Of a stretch of 64,000 nucleotides of DNA, positions 49,813 to 60,597 are shown one piece after another. Source of the DNA: Niebla homalea (taxonomy: Eukaryota; Ascomycota; Lecanoromycetes; Lecanorales; Ramalinaceae); contig JAHGAU010000033.1 of NCBI GenBank assembly GCA_019925105.1, forward strand, positions 558,001 through 622,000, written 5' to 3'. A program made the position numbers and the translations under genes. The notes below the pieces were generated by a model. It made no database searches and had not been told where the DNA came from. It saw only the letters and a list, made by a program, of their open reading frames with translations. How positions within the stretch are numbered: position 1 is the stretch's first letter; the number at the start of each line of letters is the position of its first letter.

Positions 49813-50179
49813 TCAAAAAAATCAAAAAAAATACAAAAAATGACCTAACACTTACAAGCAGTGCTGCTACCATCTTCTTCTTTTCATCGCTGCTCTATAG
49901 TCATCCCTCACAATTCTTTCACATTGACTTCGAGATCAAGTTGTCCAAGATAAGCAACATCCTGTGCTGCCAGCACCACCTACGGACGCAAGGCTTATGG
50001 CAGACCGCAAGAGAAAGACCCCACGAGATGCCAGGAAACGGGACGGATGGCATCTACACGGCTGGGTTCACAGCTTCATGAATTTTGATTTTGAATCTTG
50101 TCAGTGCTTGCGTGTTCTCATAGAACAATTCTCACACCCAATCTCTTCACTCTCTTCACTCTTTGGGGTCCCCTTTACT

Positions 50180-50187
50180 TATATATA
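50180..50187 (+). promoter_or_regulatory. Candidate TATA box of the 261-aa gene
   Basis: TATATATA 54-61 bases before the chosen ATG. Position fits either a core promoter with a very short leader or chance; no other support. Confidence 0.35.
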
Positions 50188-50240
50188 CACGGTCGTCCAC
50201 AGATTTCGCCACCCGTCAGAGACAGTTCCTGACCCTGTCC

Positions 50241-51213
50241 ATGCCAGTTCGGGTGATCGTTATTCTCCTTCCTCTTATGGCCCTCTACATCACCGCTCTC
50301 TACATCAAAGACCTCTGGATCCATCGCCAACCGACCCATGGAACCAACCCTCATCGTTCCATCGGGCCCCCGCAACTCTGGCTCTTTGACACCACGACAC
50401 CCTACCACATCACGCCAGACATCAGCAACTTCTGCAGCTATCACTCCTTCGGCCCGCTCATGCAATTCTCCCTGCCCCCTCTCGCTCTCCCTACCAAACA
50501 TTCCTCCTCCCCCTCCCAGAACGGTCAAGGGCCCGCCTCATCATTGACGTCGGATAAATCGCCTGATGACAATGGAAACAATAGCGGTGGGATCGTCACC
50601 GGTCAACCAGACGATGATGATACTCCTCACCCCTTCACCCTCCATCACCACGGCCACCCCGTCCTCGGCTACGGCACCGTCCGACTGCGCATCTTTTCCG
50701 GTCCCTACGATTGGCAAACGGAAGATCGATTCCGAACCCAGCCGTCTTCGTACAACACCGTCTTGACCAACGTCCTGCATGTACCAACGCTCCCGGAGCA
50801 GGTCATCAGTGTCAGCAAACTGCTGAGCGACGATACCCACGACGCCCGCGGCTACATCGAACATTCCCGGACGGACAAGAACGAATTGAGTTTGAAGCAT
50901 TATGGAAACCCCGAGTTCCATGCCTGGTCCAGGGGGGGTGCGTATGTGATCGAGGCGAAGAGCTGGGTGGGCGATCATGGAGATGTGAGTTATTTTTTAT
51001 CCTTTTTTTAAAAACCAAAAAAAAAAAAAAAAAAAAAAAGAGCAGCCTGACTGATATCCGGTCCAAAAAATCTTTCCCTCCCAGCCATTTCTTTCCTGTT
51101 AATGATAGTATTCGGAGGATATGAAGGAGGGCGCGAAAGAAGCGAAAGCAACTAACGTTGCCAACTCACAGTGTAACATCACCATCACGGACCGACCCAA
51201 ATTCGCCGTATGA
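50241..51213 (+). CDS. Membrane-anchored protein with a copia-type retropepsin-like (Pol_BBD) domain, probably domesticated
   Basis: Model: join(50241..50984,51172..51213), 261 aa. The intron (GTGAGT donor, ACTAAC branch site at 51151, CACAG acceptor) keeps the frame and gives the ending CNITITDRPKFAV. Residues 3-22 are a hydrophobic anchor. Residues 46-60, LWLFDTTTPYHITPD, align with the start of the protease-like region of Ty1/copia polyproteins, usually W-x-x-DSGAT-x-H-x-T; GYGTVRLR (143-150) and LTNVLHVPTLPEQVISVSKL (175-194) match its G-x-G and NVLYVP-x-L...LLSVSKL motifs. The Asp is followed by TTT instead of S/T-G-A, so protease activity is doubtful. No integrase or reverse transcriptase and no LTRs lie nearby, the DNA is not RIP-mutated and an intron is present, all suggesting a host gene. 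Disordered acidic insert at about 85-130. Function unknown; secreted or membrane-tethered binding role is inference. Confidence 0.75.
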
Positions 51214-52761
51214 GCGGACTTTCCACACGGACTTGCCCCCGTCGCCCCCTCCTTCCCAACGCTCTGAAAACCTCCGCTCGCCCGCTCTTTCCGCCATTGT
51301 TTCTTTCCGCTTCCCCTTTTGAAATAAAAGCCACTGAAGAGACAGAGGCTGCAGATGCCCCGGACGGAGACAGGGTGCTAGATAGATCCGTCGTTCGTCA
51401 CGACTCGCGCTTGGTGGTACACAGCATGCTGAACTCAGGCGGGGCCTAGGCCTAAGCCTTTCCAATCAGCCGGGCGAGAAGTCGGCTGGCAAAGTCTTGC
51501 TTACTTACATACGTGGGAATGGGATGATGGAAGTGAAGAAATATGCGGGATGGAAATGGGGACTTGGAAGGGCATCGACCCGTCATAGTATTATCATTAT
51601 TATTCTTCTTCTCTCTCTTTTTCCAGCAGGCAGCAGGCAACCTTGTCAAGGCCAAAAAACCAAGATTCAATACCATTATAGAGCCCAAACTTGCTGCCCT
51701 TGCCTTGCGATCGCAGTCAGCAGCCGTTTTCCCGCCATTATCATGATTGGGACCGCAGTCGTCCCCATCTCATCTCCCACCCTTTTCTCCCTGCACTCTT
51801 TAACCCAATGTCCCAAATTCCCAAACTAACTTGGGATGGAGTGAGTGTGTGCAGCAGCCGGCGGCGGCGGCCTCATCCATCCATCCACGCATCCATCCAT
51901 CCATCCACTGGAATCGAGATTCGTGCCGTATTATCCAGCCCGGAAAGTATATTGAGTATACGATACCCCATTGCTTGACCAATCTTGATGCAAAGTCACC
52001 CCCTTCCCCCCAGCGGCTTTGCCTGGAGATACGGGCATACCACCCTACTCCCCAGTCTTGGGATGGCGTAAATAAGTACGGCCTCATCTATCTATCCATC
52101 CATCCATCCACTGTACGTAATCGGGATCCGGGCTGCATCATCCAGCGCGAAAAGTGTGTCTGAGTGTACTCGCTTGAACAAAGCTTGATCGGAAGTTCGA
52201 GTTGTGGTTGGTGGTGCGGTGAGCGAGAACCGTGTCATGGGCTCGCGGTTGTGATGGTGATTGCGAGTCGTGGGTGCTGAGCTGGAGACGGAGAGAGAGA
52301 GGAAGCGCGCGCGAGAGAGAGAGACACACATACATTGCGAAGCCGAAGGACGTCTTAAAGGGAACGTGGGGTAGAGAGTTGTTGACTTGGGGATCATGAA
52401 CGATTTTGTCTCCATCACGGGCCGTCCGCGACATGCTTGAAGATCGGGCGGCGGTCCCTTCTTTGTTTTTTTGTTGATTTCCCCCCCCCCCCGCGAGGAC
52501 ATGATGGGTGACGGATTGAAAGAGTCGAGACGTACACACAGCAGTCGACAATGCAAGGCCGTCTTAAGGCGTGGAAGGAAAAAGGAAGTGATGAAGCTGC
52601 ATCTGAAAGTTATCTGGATATCCATTTAAAGCTTCACCAATATCGACAAGCCTGCCTCGTTCTAATGCTATAAAGGTTTCACTCTTCCATCCTATCGTAA
52701 AGGATAAGACATGGCTTTCCTCCCTCAAGACCCTCCCTACACTGTCGCCCACGCCTGTTCC
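51214..52761. other. Intergenic region with repeated microsatellite-flanked segment
   Basis: Holds no gene I can support. Two CATC tetranucleotide tracts (about 51874-51906 and 52091-52110) are each followed by a related stretch of about 60 bp (CACTG...ATC..GATTC/GATCC G..C..ATTATCCAGC/CATCATCCAGC), so a segment of about 75 bp is duplicated 200 bp apart. There is also a GA-rich tract near 52290-52325 and a run of ten or more C near 52482. Confidence 0.5.
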
Positions 52762-54074
52762 TTACCCCTGCTGTCTTCGCTTCACCTTGAAAGCTGCCTC
52801 CAGATCTTTAAACCAGACCTCGTTCCGTATATCCTTCCTCCTCACCCATATCAAACGATCCAGCCAAGGCAATTGCCATGGCCCCTCCCACCCTAACCAC
52901 CGTGCCCACCCCCCCGATATTGGTATAAAGATGCGTCTCCGCAGCAGATACAGCTTCAGCCGCGCCGCATCCGTGCCCTCATCCACGAATTCGACAGGCT
53001 CCCGTGGGGCGTAGAAGTGGAGGTAGAGCAGACCGGTCACGGACAGGATGGCGAGCATCGTCAGCAGCGACCAGCAGATGAAGCGGTTGCGGCGCTGGCG
53101 GTAATTCTCACGCGCCATGTCGGTCAAGAGGCCCCGGGGGAGGTAGAGGTGCGAGCAGCGAAGCCAGAGCGGGGTCTGCATGCTGGGGATCTTTGTCATC
53201 GCTCCGCCGCCTGGCTCGTCTCCTTCTTCTTGTTCTTTTTCTTCTTCCCGGTTTTGTGGTACGCCATCGCCGTCGCCGCCGCCGCCCTTGTGGGTTTGTG
53301 GACCCTTGTGATCCCGAGCTCTTTCTCCTTCTCCTTCTTCTTCTTCTTCTTTTTCTTCTTCTTCTTCTTTTTCATCATGCCATTTGGTTTCCAGCAGGGT
53401 TACCTTCCGCAGGTAGGTTTTGATTATGGCAGGGTTGTCGGGGACGTAGATCATGATGCCGTCGCAGAGGTTGTCGATACAAATATGTTCATGTTCGAAT
53501 GTGGTGTTGGTCAGGCAGGCCAGCGCAAGGCCAAGGTAGGCGGAGACCTTCATCTCTGGCACAAGTCCTTGGCAGCGGGTGATGGAGCGGCCGGAGCGAG
53601 GGGCGTAGGTAGGGCGAGGGACCGATGCCGTGGATGTTGGTATGGAGTCGAGGAAACGGTAGGCTGGGTATTGTTGTGGCGTAAAGGGTGTAGATGGGCA
53701 TGATGAGGAGCGAGAGGAAGGATCAGTAAAGAAGGTGGGAGTAAAGAGGATGCGGAAAGAGATAAAAGGTAGCACGATGAGCGAGAGGAAGAGGAAGGAG
53801 AAGAAGAAGAAGAAGCTGCTGGATGTCCAGAATACGGAAAGTCTGGATAAGGGCATGATGAGTGGAAAGAGGTTGGCGAGGATAATGTAGGTGACAGGTA
53901 TTGGACTGTGGGATAAGATGATCTTCTACTCATCTCTGGCGATGAACAGAATGAGAAAGTTGATCTGAGCTGGTTCCATCGTCACTTATTCGCTCCAGGT
54001 CCAGGGAGGGGGGGATCCCGATGAGACACGGGTCCCTGCACCAGAGGTCCATGCTCCATGGCGGTGGAGGCCAT
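52762..54074 (-). CDS. 410-aa multi-pass membrane protein with acidic low-complexity loop, one 80-nt intron
   Basis: Model: complement(join(52762..53905,53986..54074)). Exon 1 (MASTAMEHGPLVQG...) is 89 nt; intron 53906-53985 (GTGACG...CCCACAG, phase 2) leads into PIPVTYIILANLFPLIM, extending the frame upstream of an internal ATG at 53854-53856. Hydrophobic segments lie at about 34-46, 60-86 and 305-328 (CWSLLTMLAILSVTGLLYLHFY). Between them is a segment with Cys (EHEHICIDNLCDGIMIYVPD) and an E/K/G-rich loop encoded by purine-rich DNA (about 206-265). The C-terminus is basic and Trp-rich (GGWARWLGWEGPWQLPW). Stop TAA at 52762-52764. I do not recognise the family; the purine-rich tract gives spurious frames on both strands. 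Starting at 53856 instead would give 364 aa. Confidence 0.6.
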
Positions 54075-54787
54075 CAGGTCTCTCACCAGGTCCCTCACAA
54101 TCGCGGCCTTTCATATACCCAGAAGAAAGCAGCAGCGCGCATCAATCCCAGTTGCCGGTAAGCGGAGTAGACGATGGGTTATAGGTAGATTAAAATTGCC
54201 TCATAGAAGAAGGAGGGAGGAGCAAGGCGAATAGAGGAATCTGGAGGAATATCAAATTCTGATGGCGATTGCGAGCGTCACAAAAGTAATTCCGCCTCAA
54301 CCGGATTAATCTTAATCCGTCCGCCCTGCTGAGAGACTTTTATCCGCGACCGATTTTCCATCGTTGATTTTTGCGGATTTTATTGCATCACCGTCCCTTA
54401 CCACCACAACGACGTCCAAAAAATCTGAAAAAAATCACAAAATATATCCAGTACCTCAAGATCTCAATTCTTCAATTTCAAAGAAATTGAACAAGTTTTG
54501 ACCTTGCCAATTGGACACACTTTTGACAACTGTGAGCGGAAAATCACTTTTGTCACCGACCCTCGGACCCGTCCGCCGGATGCAGAATTCTTGTCTCATT
54601 TCCTTTTTCTTTTTCTTGCAATACACGCTTTCATCAACAGCTTCACGCAAAGGCCCGTCCGAAAAATATAAAAACGTCGTCTTCATCCAAAACTCAAGTC
54701 AAGATCACTCTCCCAAGCTTTCGTAGCTATGATTTCTTGAACCCACAACTATTGGTGAATGTTCTTCGACGACACGGTTTCCTTCCG
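54075..54787. other. Intergenic region
   Basis: Promoter side of the 410-aa gene. It contains an inverted CGGATTAA-TC-TTAATCCG at 54302-54319, which has inverted CGG triplets as in sites for zinc-cluster regulators; no other evidence for function. Remaining sequence shows no gene. Confidence 0.4.
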
Positions 54788-54928
54788 CTACGCAGTCACC
54801 GCCCTGCTGATCACAAATAGTCCCCCAAAGAGGCCGCCAAGAAATCCAAATATCACTATTGCAGCTGTCGGAGAATACAGTCCATCCCAAGTTAGTACTC
54901 GAGCGACCTCTCTGCTTCTTTGCTTCAT
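54788..54928 (-). CDS. Possible 46-aa glycine-zipper membrane microprotein, or the last exon of a longer gene
   Basis: The frame from an ATG at 54926-54928 to TAG at 54788-54790 reads MKQRSREVARVLTWDGLYSP then IVIFGFLGGLFGGLFVISRA, a strong single membrane helix with GxxxG-type spacing. Alternatively an overlapping upstream frame (DEAKKQR, open back to about 55127) could be spliced through a 43-nt intron with a CTAAC branch site and CAG acceptor, joining in phase to AAIVIFGF. That donor is non-canonical and the intron short. Either way the helix seems real. It lies about 960 bp downstream of the 693-aa gene on the same strand. Function unknown. Confidence 0.35.
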   Translation of the reverse strand: MKQRSREVARVLTWDGLYSPTAAIVIFGFLGGLFGGLFVISRAVTA

Positions 54929-55127
54929 CGATGTTGACTCCAAAACGCGTCATCCCCTTCACGGCGTGGGACCGTTTCCTGGCATCGAGCTGCTTCTGAG
55001 GCTTAGCTAAGGACTCTGCGGAAGAGCTTTTCGTTCCTTGCTTATCGCTATCCTCTTCAGCTTCGGCACTATAGCCGAAAAGATCAAGAAGCGCACTAGG
55101 CAAGCTGCTCAGGGCGAGTCTACGCAC

Positions 55128-55884
55128 GAGGCAAGAGCAACGACTACCCCAACGGGTTAAACGAACGGAGCAGAGGAGGGAGACATTAGTACTGGAAGAG
55201 GATAATGCAGAGAGCTGTTGGGAGCAACATGTACAATAGTCAAGGACACGCGTGTGTTCCTATTGTCATTGTCGAATCCAAAAGATGTGCCTTTCCGGCA
55301 TTAAGTCGTGATATGAAATAGTAAAATGTCCACTGTTAAGCGCACCCCTACATTTCGGAATGCTGCGGTCACTTTTCTTAGTCAGCAGGCTCCTCTGTTC
55401 CATCAACAACATCGCCATCTCATCAAAAATGCAGGACAGCACCTTGAGTAGGTAAGAAAATGGGGGAGCTGGGAAATCCGTGTCATGATCCTTATATTCC
55501 TTATTGTAAAGATACCCACAATGTCTTTGGAACCTTGGTAAAGGGTGCTGCGGGGGTACTGCGGAGGCATGCGGGGCGGCGTCGGCAGCGAGGTGCTGCA
55601 AGGGATACTGCAGTGCTCAAGCCCAGCGACGTAATATTCACGAATCGTGTATGGCTTGATAGATCGGACATCTGATTTCCGAAGTCTCGTCTTCTTTATG
55701 AGTGAGCATGGGTAATTCATGAGCGCGGCGTTCCGGATTTACGAGTTGCAAATTTGTATGCCTCATGAGACGTGACAAAAGGTTCAACGTACATAGTCAG
55801 CCAGCATACATTCTTGGTCGTATAAGATCTTTCCGCAATCATCGTCAAACAATTCGACCGTGAGCTTGAATCGACCTCCCGCGT
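55128..55884. other. Intergenic region, no supported gene
   Basis: Two overlapping minus-strand frames of 105-111 codons are present, but neither has recognisable content or convincing composition. May hold leader exons of the small membrane gene. Confidence 0.35.
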
Positions 55885-57966
55885 TTATTCAATAATAACG
55901 CCATAGCCACAACTCACCGATCTTCCACACCTCTGCGCCATTAACTTCTTGACGGCTTCTCCTTGATCTTGGTACCCAATAACAACGTGCGCCTCTTGAG
56001 CGTAAAATCCAGCCGCGGCGTAACGCATGATTGGTGATCCATAGCTATGTACTATGACAACATCACCGCGGCCTACTGCACGGCAGATGGTGCCAGCTTG
56101 GAAATGACGCTCAAAAGTATCTAGAAAGGAGAGTAAAGCCCCAGGCTCAACTAGAGACGCTCCTGAAAGTTTGCCGAGATGACCAGATTCATTTTCCTGG
56201 GCTCGTAGGAGGACTGCGTCCGCTTCGGCGAGATTAATCGTACCGACAGCGACGCCTCCACATCTGACCATCATCACGACGTTGCTGATTCTTCCCCCAG
56301 TAGTGGTCATCTTTGGATGGATAGACCATTTTTCCTTTGGCAGCTCTCGGGTAGGTTGTTGAGTAGAACGAGCACAAGGCTGGCTCGAGATACCGGACGC
56401 GTCTCCAGTCCATACCTCGCCGGCGCCGTTAGGTATGATAGGGATGATGGGAAGCGATACGATAGCGAAGCGGGCTTGCTGCTGAGCGTCATTCGAGACC
56501 TTCAGTAGGGACATTGACACGATCGAGACTTTGTCCAGGATAGCTACGATGCCGTGCGTAAGAATTGGCATTTGCCTTTTTGGCCGTTCAGCCCTGTCTT
56601 TTGCTCTGCCTGCAAACATCGTCGACAATATGCTCAGCATGTTTTCTCGGTCCATTCCCTCGTTGGGTTTTTTTAACGCCAACCGAAGATGAGTTGCCGC
56701 TGTTCTGAGCGAGACCAGCAGGTATGTATCGCGGTAGCCCCAAATACCGTAGAAGTACGTTTCGGCTTCAAGATAGTCCCGGGAAACCCATGGATCCAGA
56801 AGGCTATACCAATACCCAAATACTAAAGCCTGAAAACTAAGGAAGGCTCCCATCTGTTCTGGTGTAAACTTGTTGTCCAAATCATCGATGCCACCATCCA
56901 GTTTCACGGCTTTATAAAGCCAGTCTCCGATATCATCGGACACATCATCCATCAAGTTAGACAGTGCCACCATAAGGTCTTCCGAGTCGACAGGAAAATG
57001 CTCCGATGAGAGATCAGTCAGCTTACCGGGCCAACGTGATGTGCATTCATCATAGTCTTTTACAATGTATTTGATTCCAGTTATCTTCATACGAGCAACA
57101 GCCACGAGGGTAACCTTCTTACCTGCTCGCTCACCTCTAAACCAGTACTTTCGGATATCGTTCCTTATCTTCAACGAGCACGGAAAAGTTTCAATTATTT
57201 GCTTCGGGTCCCCTGACGGATATGAAACACGCGTAGGAGGCACGGACCTGGACTCCCCGAAAATTTGCGGCTCCCCCAGTTCCCATTCGATGGCATCTGT
57301 CAAACCTTGTTTCCCCCCAACTGTATCAAGATAGTGGACGTCGATGTCACCCTCAGTAGCTTTGTCGCACTTATCAAGGCTAATCCTGATACCGACGCGC
57401 TCGAGAGCGACGGCCACAGAGTATAGCGTTGCTGACACAAGGCCAAAGCGATAGCTCTTCCCCGCTAGCAGCCATCTCAAGAAGAGCGAAAGCTCTGTCC
57501 TCTCCGCGTTATTCAGTTGAGGAATTGCCGTGGATAAGTGAAGCTTAGAGCGACAATCTCTCATAGCACACGTCACAGGGCCCTTCAGACCTCTTACTAC
57601 GCCGGTAGACCTCCAGGATTCAATATTCGTCTGGATGGTCATTCTAAGTGACTCTTGGACGTCTTCAGCATCGTTCCTGTTCAACAGATCGACAATGAGT
57701 TTGACAATGAGGTTGCTGAGCTCTCGTGAGGTGAGGCATTGATCGAGAGCTGTCACTAGGGCTACCATTAGCCATGAAAAGCCTCTGAGCTCCCCATTAC
57801 TGTCCGTTCGCGATGGTTCGCGGTCCTTGATAGTGGCACCGTGATATATCATGTTGAGCTTGTGCGACCACCAATTTTCCATCAAGGTCACGTCGACGAG
57901 CCCTCGACGTTTCAGCACAATGCCATAATCTTCGTTCAGGATGTCAAAGAGCTCTTGATCATTCAT
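55885..57966 (-). CDS. 693-aa uncharacterised fungal protein
   Basis: Single long frame from an ATG at 57964-57966 to TAA at 55885-55887 with normal codon use and no RIP lesions. I recognise no named domain. The N-terminal two thirds are mixed helical (MENWWSHKLNMIYHG, SNLIVKLIVDLLNRN), with an aromatic central part (FQALVFGYWYSLLDPWVSRD, TYFYGIWGYRDTYLLVSLRT). A Gly/Ser linker (GDASGISSQPC) separates a C-terminal module beginning WSIHPKMTTTGGRISNVVMM that contains GDVVIVHSYGSPIMRYAAAG and ends in a Cys pair (RCGRSVSCGYG). No clear membrane segment or signal peptide. It looks like a multi-domain protein of lineage-restricted distribution, as often found beside HET-type genes; that is inference. 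An upstream exon is possible. Confidence 0.75.
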   Translation of the reverse strand: MNDQELFDILNEDYGIVLKRRGLVDVTLMENWWSHKLNMIYHGATIKDREPSRTDSNGELRGFSWLMVALVTALDQCLTSRELSNLIVKLIVDLLNRNDAEDVQESLRMTIQTNIESWRSTGVVRGLKGPVTCAMRDCRSKLHLSTAIPQLNNAERTELSLFLRWLLAGKSYRFGLVSATLYSVAVALERVGIRISLDKCDKATEGDIDVHYLDTVGGKQGLTDAIEWELGEPQIFGESRSVPPTRVSYPSGDPKQIIETFPCSLKIRNDIRKYWFRGERAGKKVTLVAVARMKITGIKYIVKDYDECTSRWPGKLTDLSSEHFPVDSEDLMVALSNLMDDVSDDIGDWLYKAVKLDGGIDDLDNKFTPEQMGAFLSFQALVFGYWYSLLDPWVSRDYLEAETYFYGIWGYRDTYLLVSLRTAATHLRLALKKPNEGMDRENMLSILSTMFAGRAKDRAERPKRQMPILTHGIVAILDKVSIVSMSLLKVSNDAQQQARFAIVSLPIIPIIPNGAGEVWTGDASGISSQPCARSTQQPTRELPKEKWSIHPKMTTTGGRISNVVMMVRCGGVAVGTINLAEADAVLLRAQENESGHLGKLSGASLVEPGALLSFLDTFERHFQAGTICRAVGRGDVVIVHSYGSPIMRYAAAGFYAQEAHVVIGYQDQGEAVKKLMAQRCGRSVSCGYGVIIE

Positions 57967-58263
57967 GGCTGCACGTAACCAGTTCCCAAAGCTACGGCCG
58001 ACTTAAAGTAGAGCACCGATGTCACTGACGCTTATTCCTATCTGAAGCAAGCTCCGAGCACCAGTTGTAACGCTTAACGCCATCTTGAGATCTTTGCTGT
58101 AAGCTCTTACTTCCGTTGGCTGTCTCAAAATTTATGGTATCGGGTGAAAGAATATTACAGGAATAATAACCAGGAATGAGGCAGGCTTATTTCCCAACCG
58201 CCGCCCTGCATGCGCAGGATGACGAGGTTGTAAGAGCTAGGGATTAATAGGGCGTTAAAGCTG
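57967..58263. other. Upstream region of the 693-aa gene
   Basis: Ordinary composition, no gene. Ends in the target duplication of the MITE at 58264. Confidence 0.45.
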
Positions 58264-58367
58264 TTGCCTCAGCACCTCAGACGTGCTGTGGCTGTGTCAC
58301 GGGCTAAGCCCCTTCGGGTTAGATCAACATTCGCTAATCCGAAGGTACGTCTGAGGTACTGAGGCAA
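58264..58367. mobile_element. 104-bp Mutator-like MITE with TTAAAG(G)CTG target duplication
   Basis: Ends TTGCCTCAGCACCTCAGACGT and its inverse (20 of 21 bases). The flanks TTAAAGCTG (58255-58263) and TTAAAGGCTG (58368-58377) form a 9-10 bp direct duplication, the size usual for Mutator-like elements. Inside, CCCTTCGGGTTAG pairs with CTAATCCGAAGG, so nearly the whole element can fold. Not RIP-mutated. Confidence 0.8.
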
Positions 58368-58626
58368 TTAAAGGCTGATCGCACCGACGTTTCCCTTAGT
58401 CACCGCTCAACTCCAATGAGATGCGGATGAAACTTGCTCGTCCGCAACCATGCTAGATCGTTTAATTGCGTTAGAGCCGCAATATCTTATAATCTTCGAT
58501 CCCGTCCTCTGATGCCGTCAATGGCGGGCGTCTCCGTGAACTAAATATATGCAGCGACCAAGCGAAGCAGTGGCTTCGTTGGCCCCAGCACTCGGAACCT
58601 CGCCGCTCGATAAATATACAACGGTA

Positions 58627-60482
58627 CGGAAAATGACACTAAAAGTCCTGGACAACGCTAAAATCTCGGGTCGGAAAAACCATTGTCCCGGGGTTTTTTT
58701 TTTTTTTCCTCCTTACCTCTATTATAATGCTTATACCGCAACCCCTTAACGACGTAGCAGTCCGTATAGGTATTAAGGACTGGGTATAATATTCATTAAA
58801 TAATAGGTCTATCTATAAAACCTTTACTTTACCTTATAGCCTCCAAAATATTAAATAAACAGAATATTAATTATAATTTAAACGTTAAAACTTAAATACT
58901 TTATCTCGTAAAATATCTGGTACTTATTAAATAATTAAAAGTTATTAATACTATTAAAAACCTTATAAGGCTCTTATATTAATTAATTTACCGTCTTAAG
59001 AAATAGGTTTAAACTCGTGGTTTTAATTTGGCCATTTTACCCCTTATTAAGCTCTTTTATATTAAAGATAAAAACGGTTAAAACGACCTATTAAATTACC
59101 TTTAAGATTCAAGAGAAACTTATAGCTTACGTACGTAAAAACCGTAATTATAAAGAGATAATAACGGCTTAATATAAGTACTTATTAAGCTTTATATTAA
59201 TTACTTCCTTAAAAGTTTTCTATAAATTTAAACTTAAATCCTATAAAATATTAAAAAAATTAATACTTATACCCGCGATATTAAGGGATTATCTTATATA
59301 AGTAATTAAATATAAGGATTAAACTTTAAACGATTAAAAGAACGTTATTTAAAATAATAAAATAAGTATTATATTAAATACTTAACGGAATAAAATACGG
59401 ATTTAACGACTTATAAATAAGGTCTTTATTATTATATACGTCCGTTTTAAGATATTAAAAAACTTTAAATTTATATTTTAAGGTTATTTTAATTATTATT
59501 ATAAAGGCCCTTATTATATTTAGGAAACTAAAACGGTTATAGAAAAAAAGGAATATACTTGAAATCTTAATATATTTAATATAAAACTTAAATTAAAGAA
59601 AAAGGCTAAATAAGAACTTAATACCGCGATGCGACGGATGGCTTTACGTAATAAAAATAGCCTAAAACCTTAATAGAGATTTACGGCCGATACGGGCAAA
59701 ATAAAGGCCTATCCCCCCCCCCCTTTCCGTTGCTGAGTTAATACCGTAAAGGTAATACGGAGTAATAAAAAAGGGGGTATTAACTGGTACTGTTATTAAA
59801 AAAAGATACTTATATTTAAGCTTATCTTTTTTACTTATAAGTATTAAAAAACCAGGCCCGGAACTATAATATAAAAGGATAAGGCCTTTATTTATACTTT
59901 AAAATATTAAGACGCTGTCTTTTAGCTTTTTAATATTTTACGTTTACCGTAATATAATAACTTACCGGATCTTAATATAATTAAGCCTTATTAATTATGA
60001 ATAAAATGAAAAACGATTCATTATAATGCCTATTATATATAAGCCGAAATAAAGAAAGTATAGCTTAAATATTAAAATTAAGAACTTATTTAAGATTATA
60101 TTTAAGCTTAAATTAAACGGATATTTTATTACGTTTAATAAATTATTAATATTAAAAATAATAATACGTACCGTAAGGGCAAAAAGGGTAATATAATTAA
60201 GCCGTATAATTCCAAGTAACGACGGGTTAGATATACGGGTATACGGAAGTCTTATAAAGTATAAACCCGGTCTTATAAGTGTTTATCAAGCTTAACCGAA
60301 TAAAGTAATAATAATAAACTTAACCTAGTCCTTTAAAGCCTTATAATTGACGTTTTAAGCCTATTATGGGTAGTATTTTAAGTATAAGTGTTAAAGACTG
60401 AAAAAAAAGGGGAGTGCCAAGCCCCGGAAAAACCCTTACCCGAGATTTTAGCGTTGTCCAGGACTTTTAGTGTCATTTTCCG
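58627..60482. mobile_element. 1.86 kb TA-flanked DNA transposon (Tc1/mariner or pogo type by structure), RIP-mutated interior
   Basis: Left end CGGAAAATGACACTAAAAGT at 58627 and the reverse complement of the right end at 60482 agree for about 45 bases, and more loosely beyond. TA lies on both sides (58625-58626, 60483-60484). TIR length and total size fit fungal Fot1/pogo-like elements. The interior is AT-rich with stops everywhere, so no transposase can be read and the assignment rests on structure. Flanks on both sides have ordinary composition, so it split the island edge. Confidence 0.85.
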
Positions 60483-60597
60483 TACGGCATCCGGGATACC
60501 TGTCACGGATGTATGCTACGCAAGCAAAGCAATCCATACGCAGCCGAGCAAGCCATGCGCTAGAGCTCAAAGGGATATAACGGCTTGGCGCGCACAT
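60483..60597. other. Island sequence continuing beyond the transposon
   Basis: About 115 bp of ordinary composition (GCATCCGGGATACCTGTCAC onwards) that would adjoin 58626 without the insertion. The open frame running across 60388-60720 joins transposon, flank and repeat, and is not a gene. Confidence 0.6.

Larger units (their letters stand above)
48790..50240. other. Divergent promoter region
   Basis: Lies between the minus-strand 662-aa gene and the plus-strand 261-aa gene. It holds pyrimidine-rich leader sequence, CATCTCT repeats (about 49695-49745), a 10-bp repeat CCCTGAATCC (about 49773-49812), and a TATA element near 50180. Open frames here are low-complexity and not supported. Confidence 0.5.

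Noticed and set aside
53017..53703. 228-codon plus-strand frame opposite the 410-aa gene
   Set aside because: Low-complexity antisense of the acidic purine-rich loop (long F/L runs); the minus frame has the coherent protein and splice.
54302..54319. CGGATTAA inverted repeat as a zinc-cluster regulator site
   Set aside because: A single occurrence with no supporting context; mentioned in the intergenic entry but not claimed.
55266..55720. Two minus-strand frames of 105-111 codons
   Set aside because: They overlap each other in different frames and neither shows recognisable motifs or consistent codon use.
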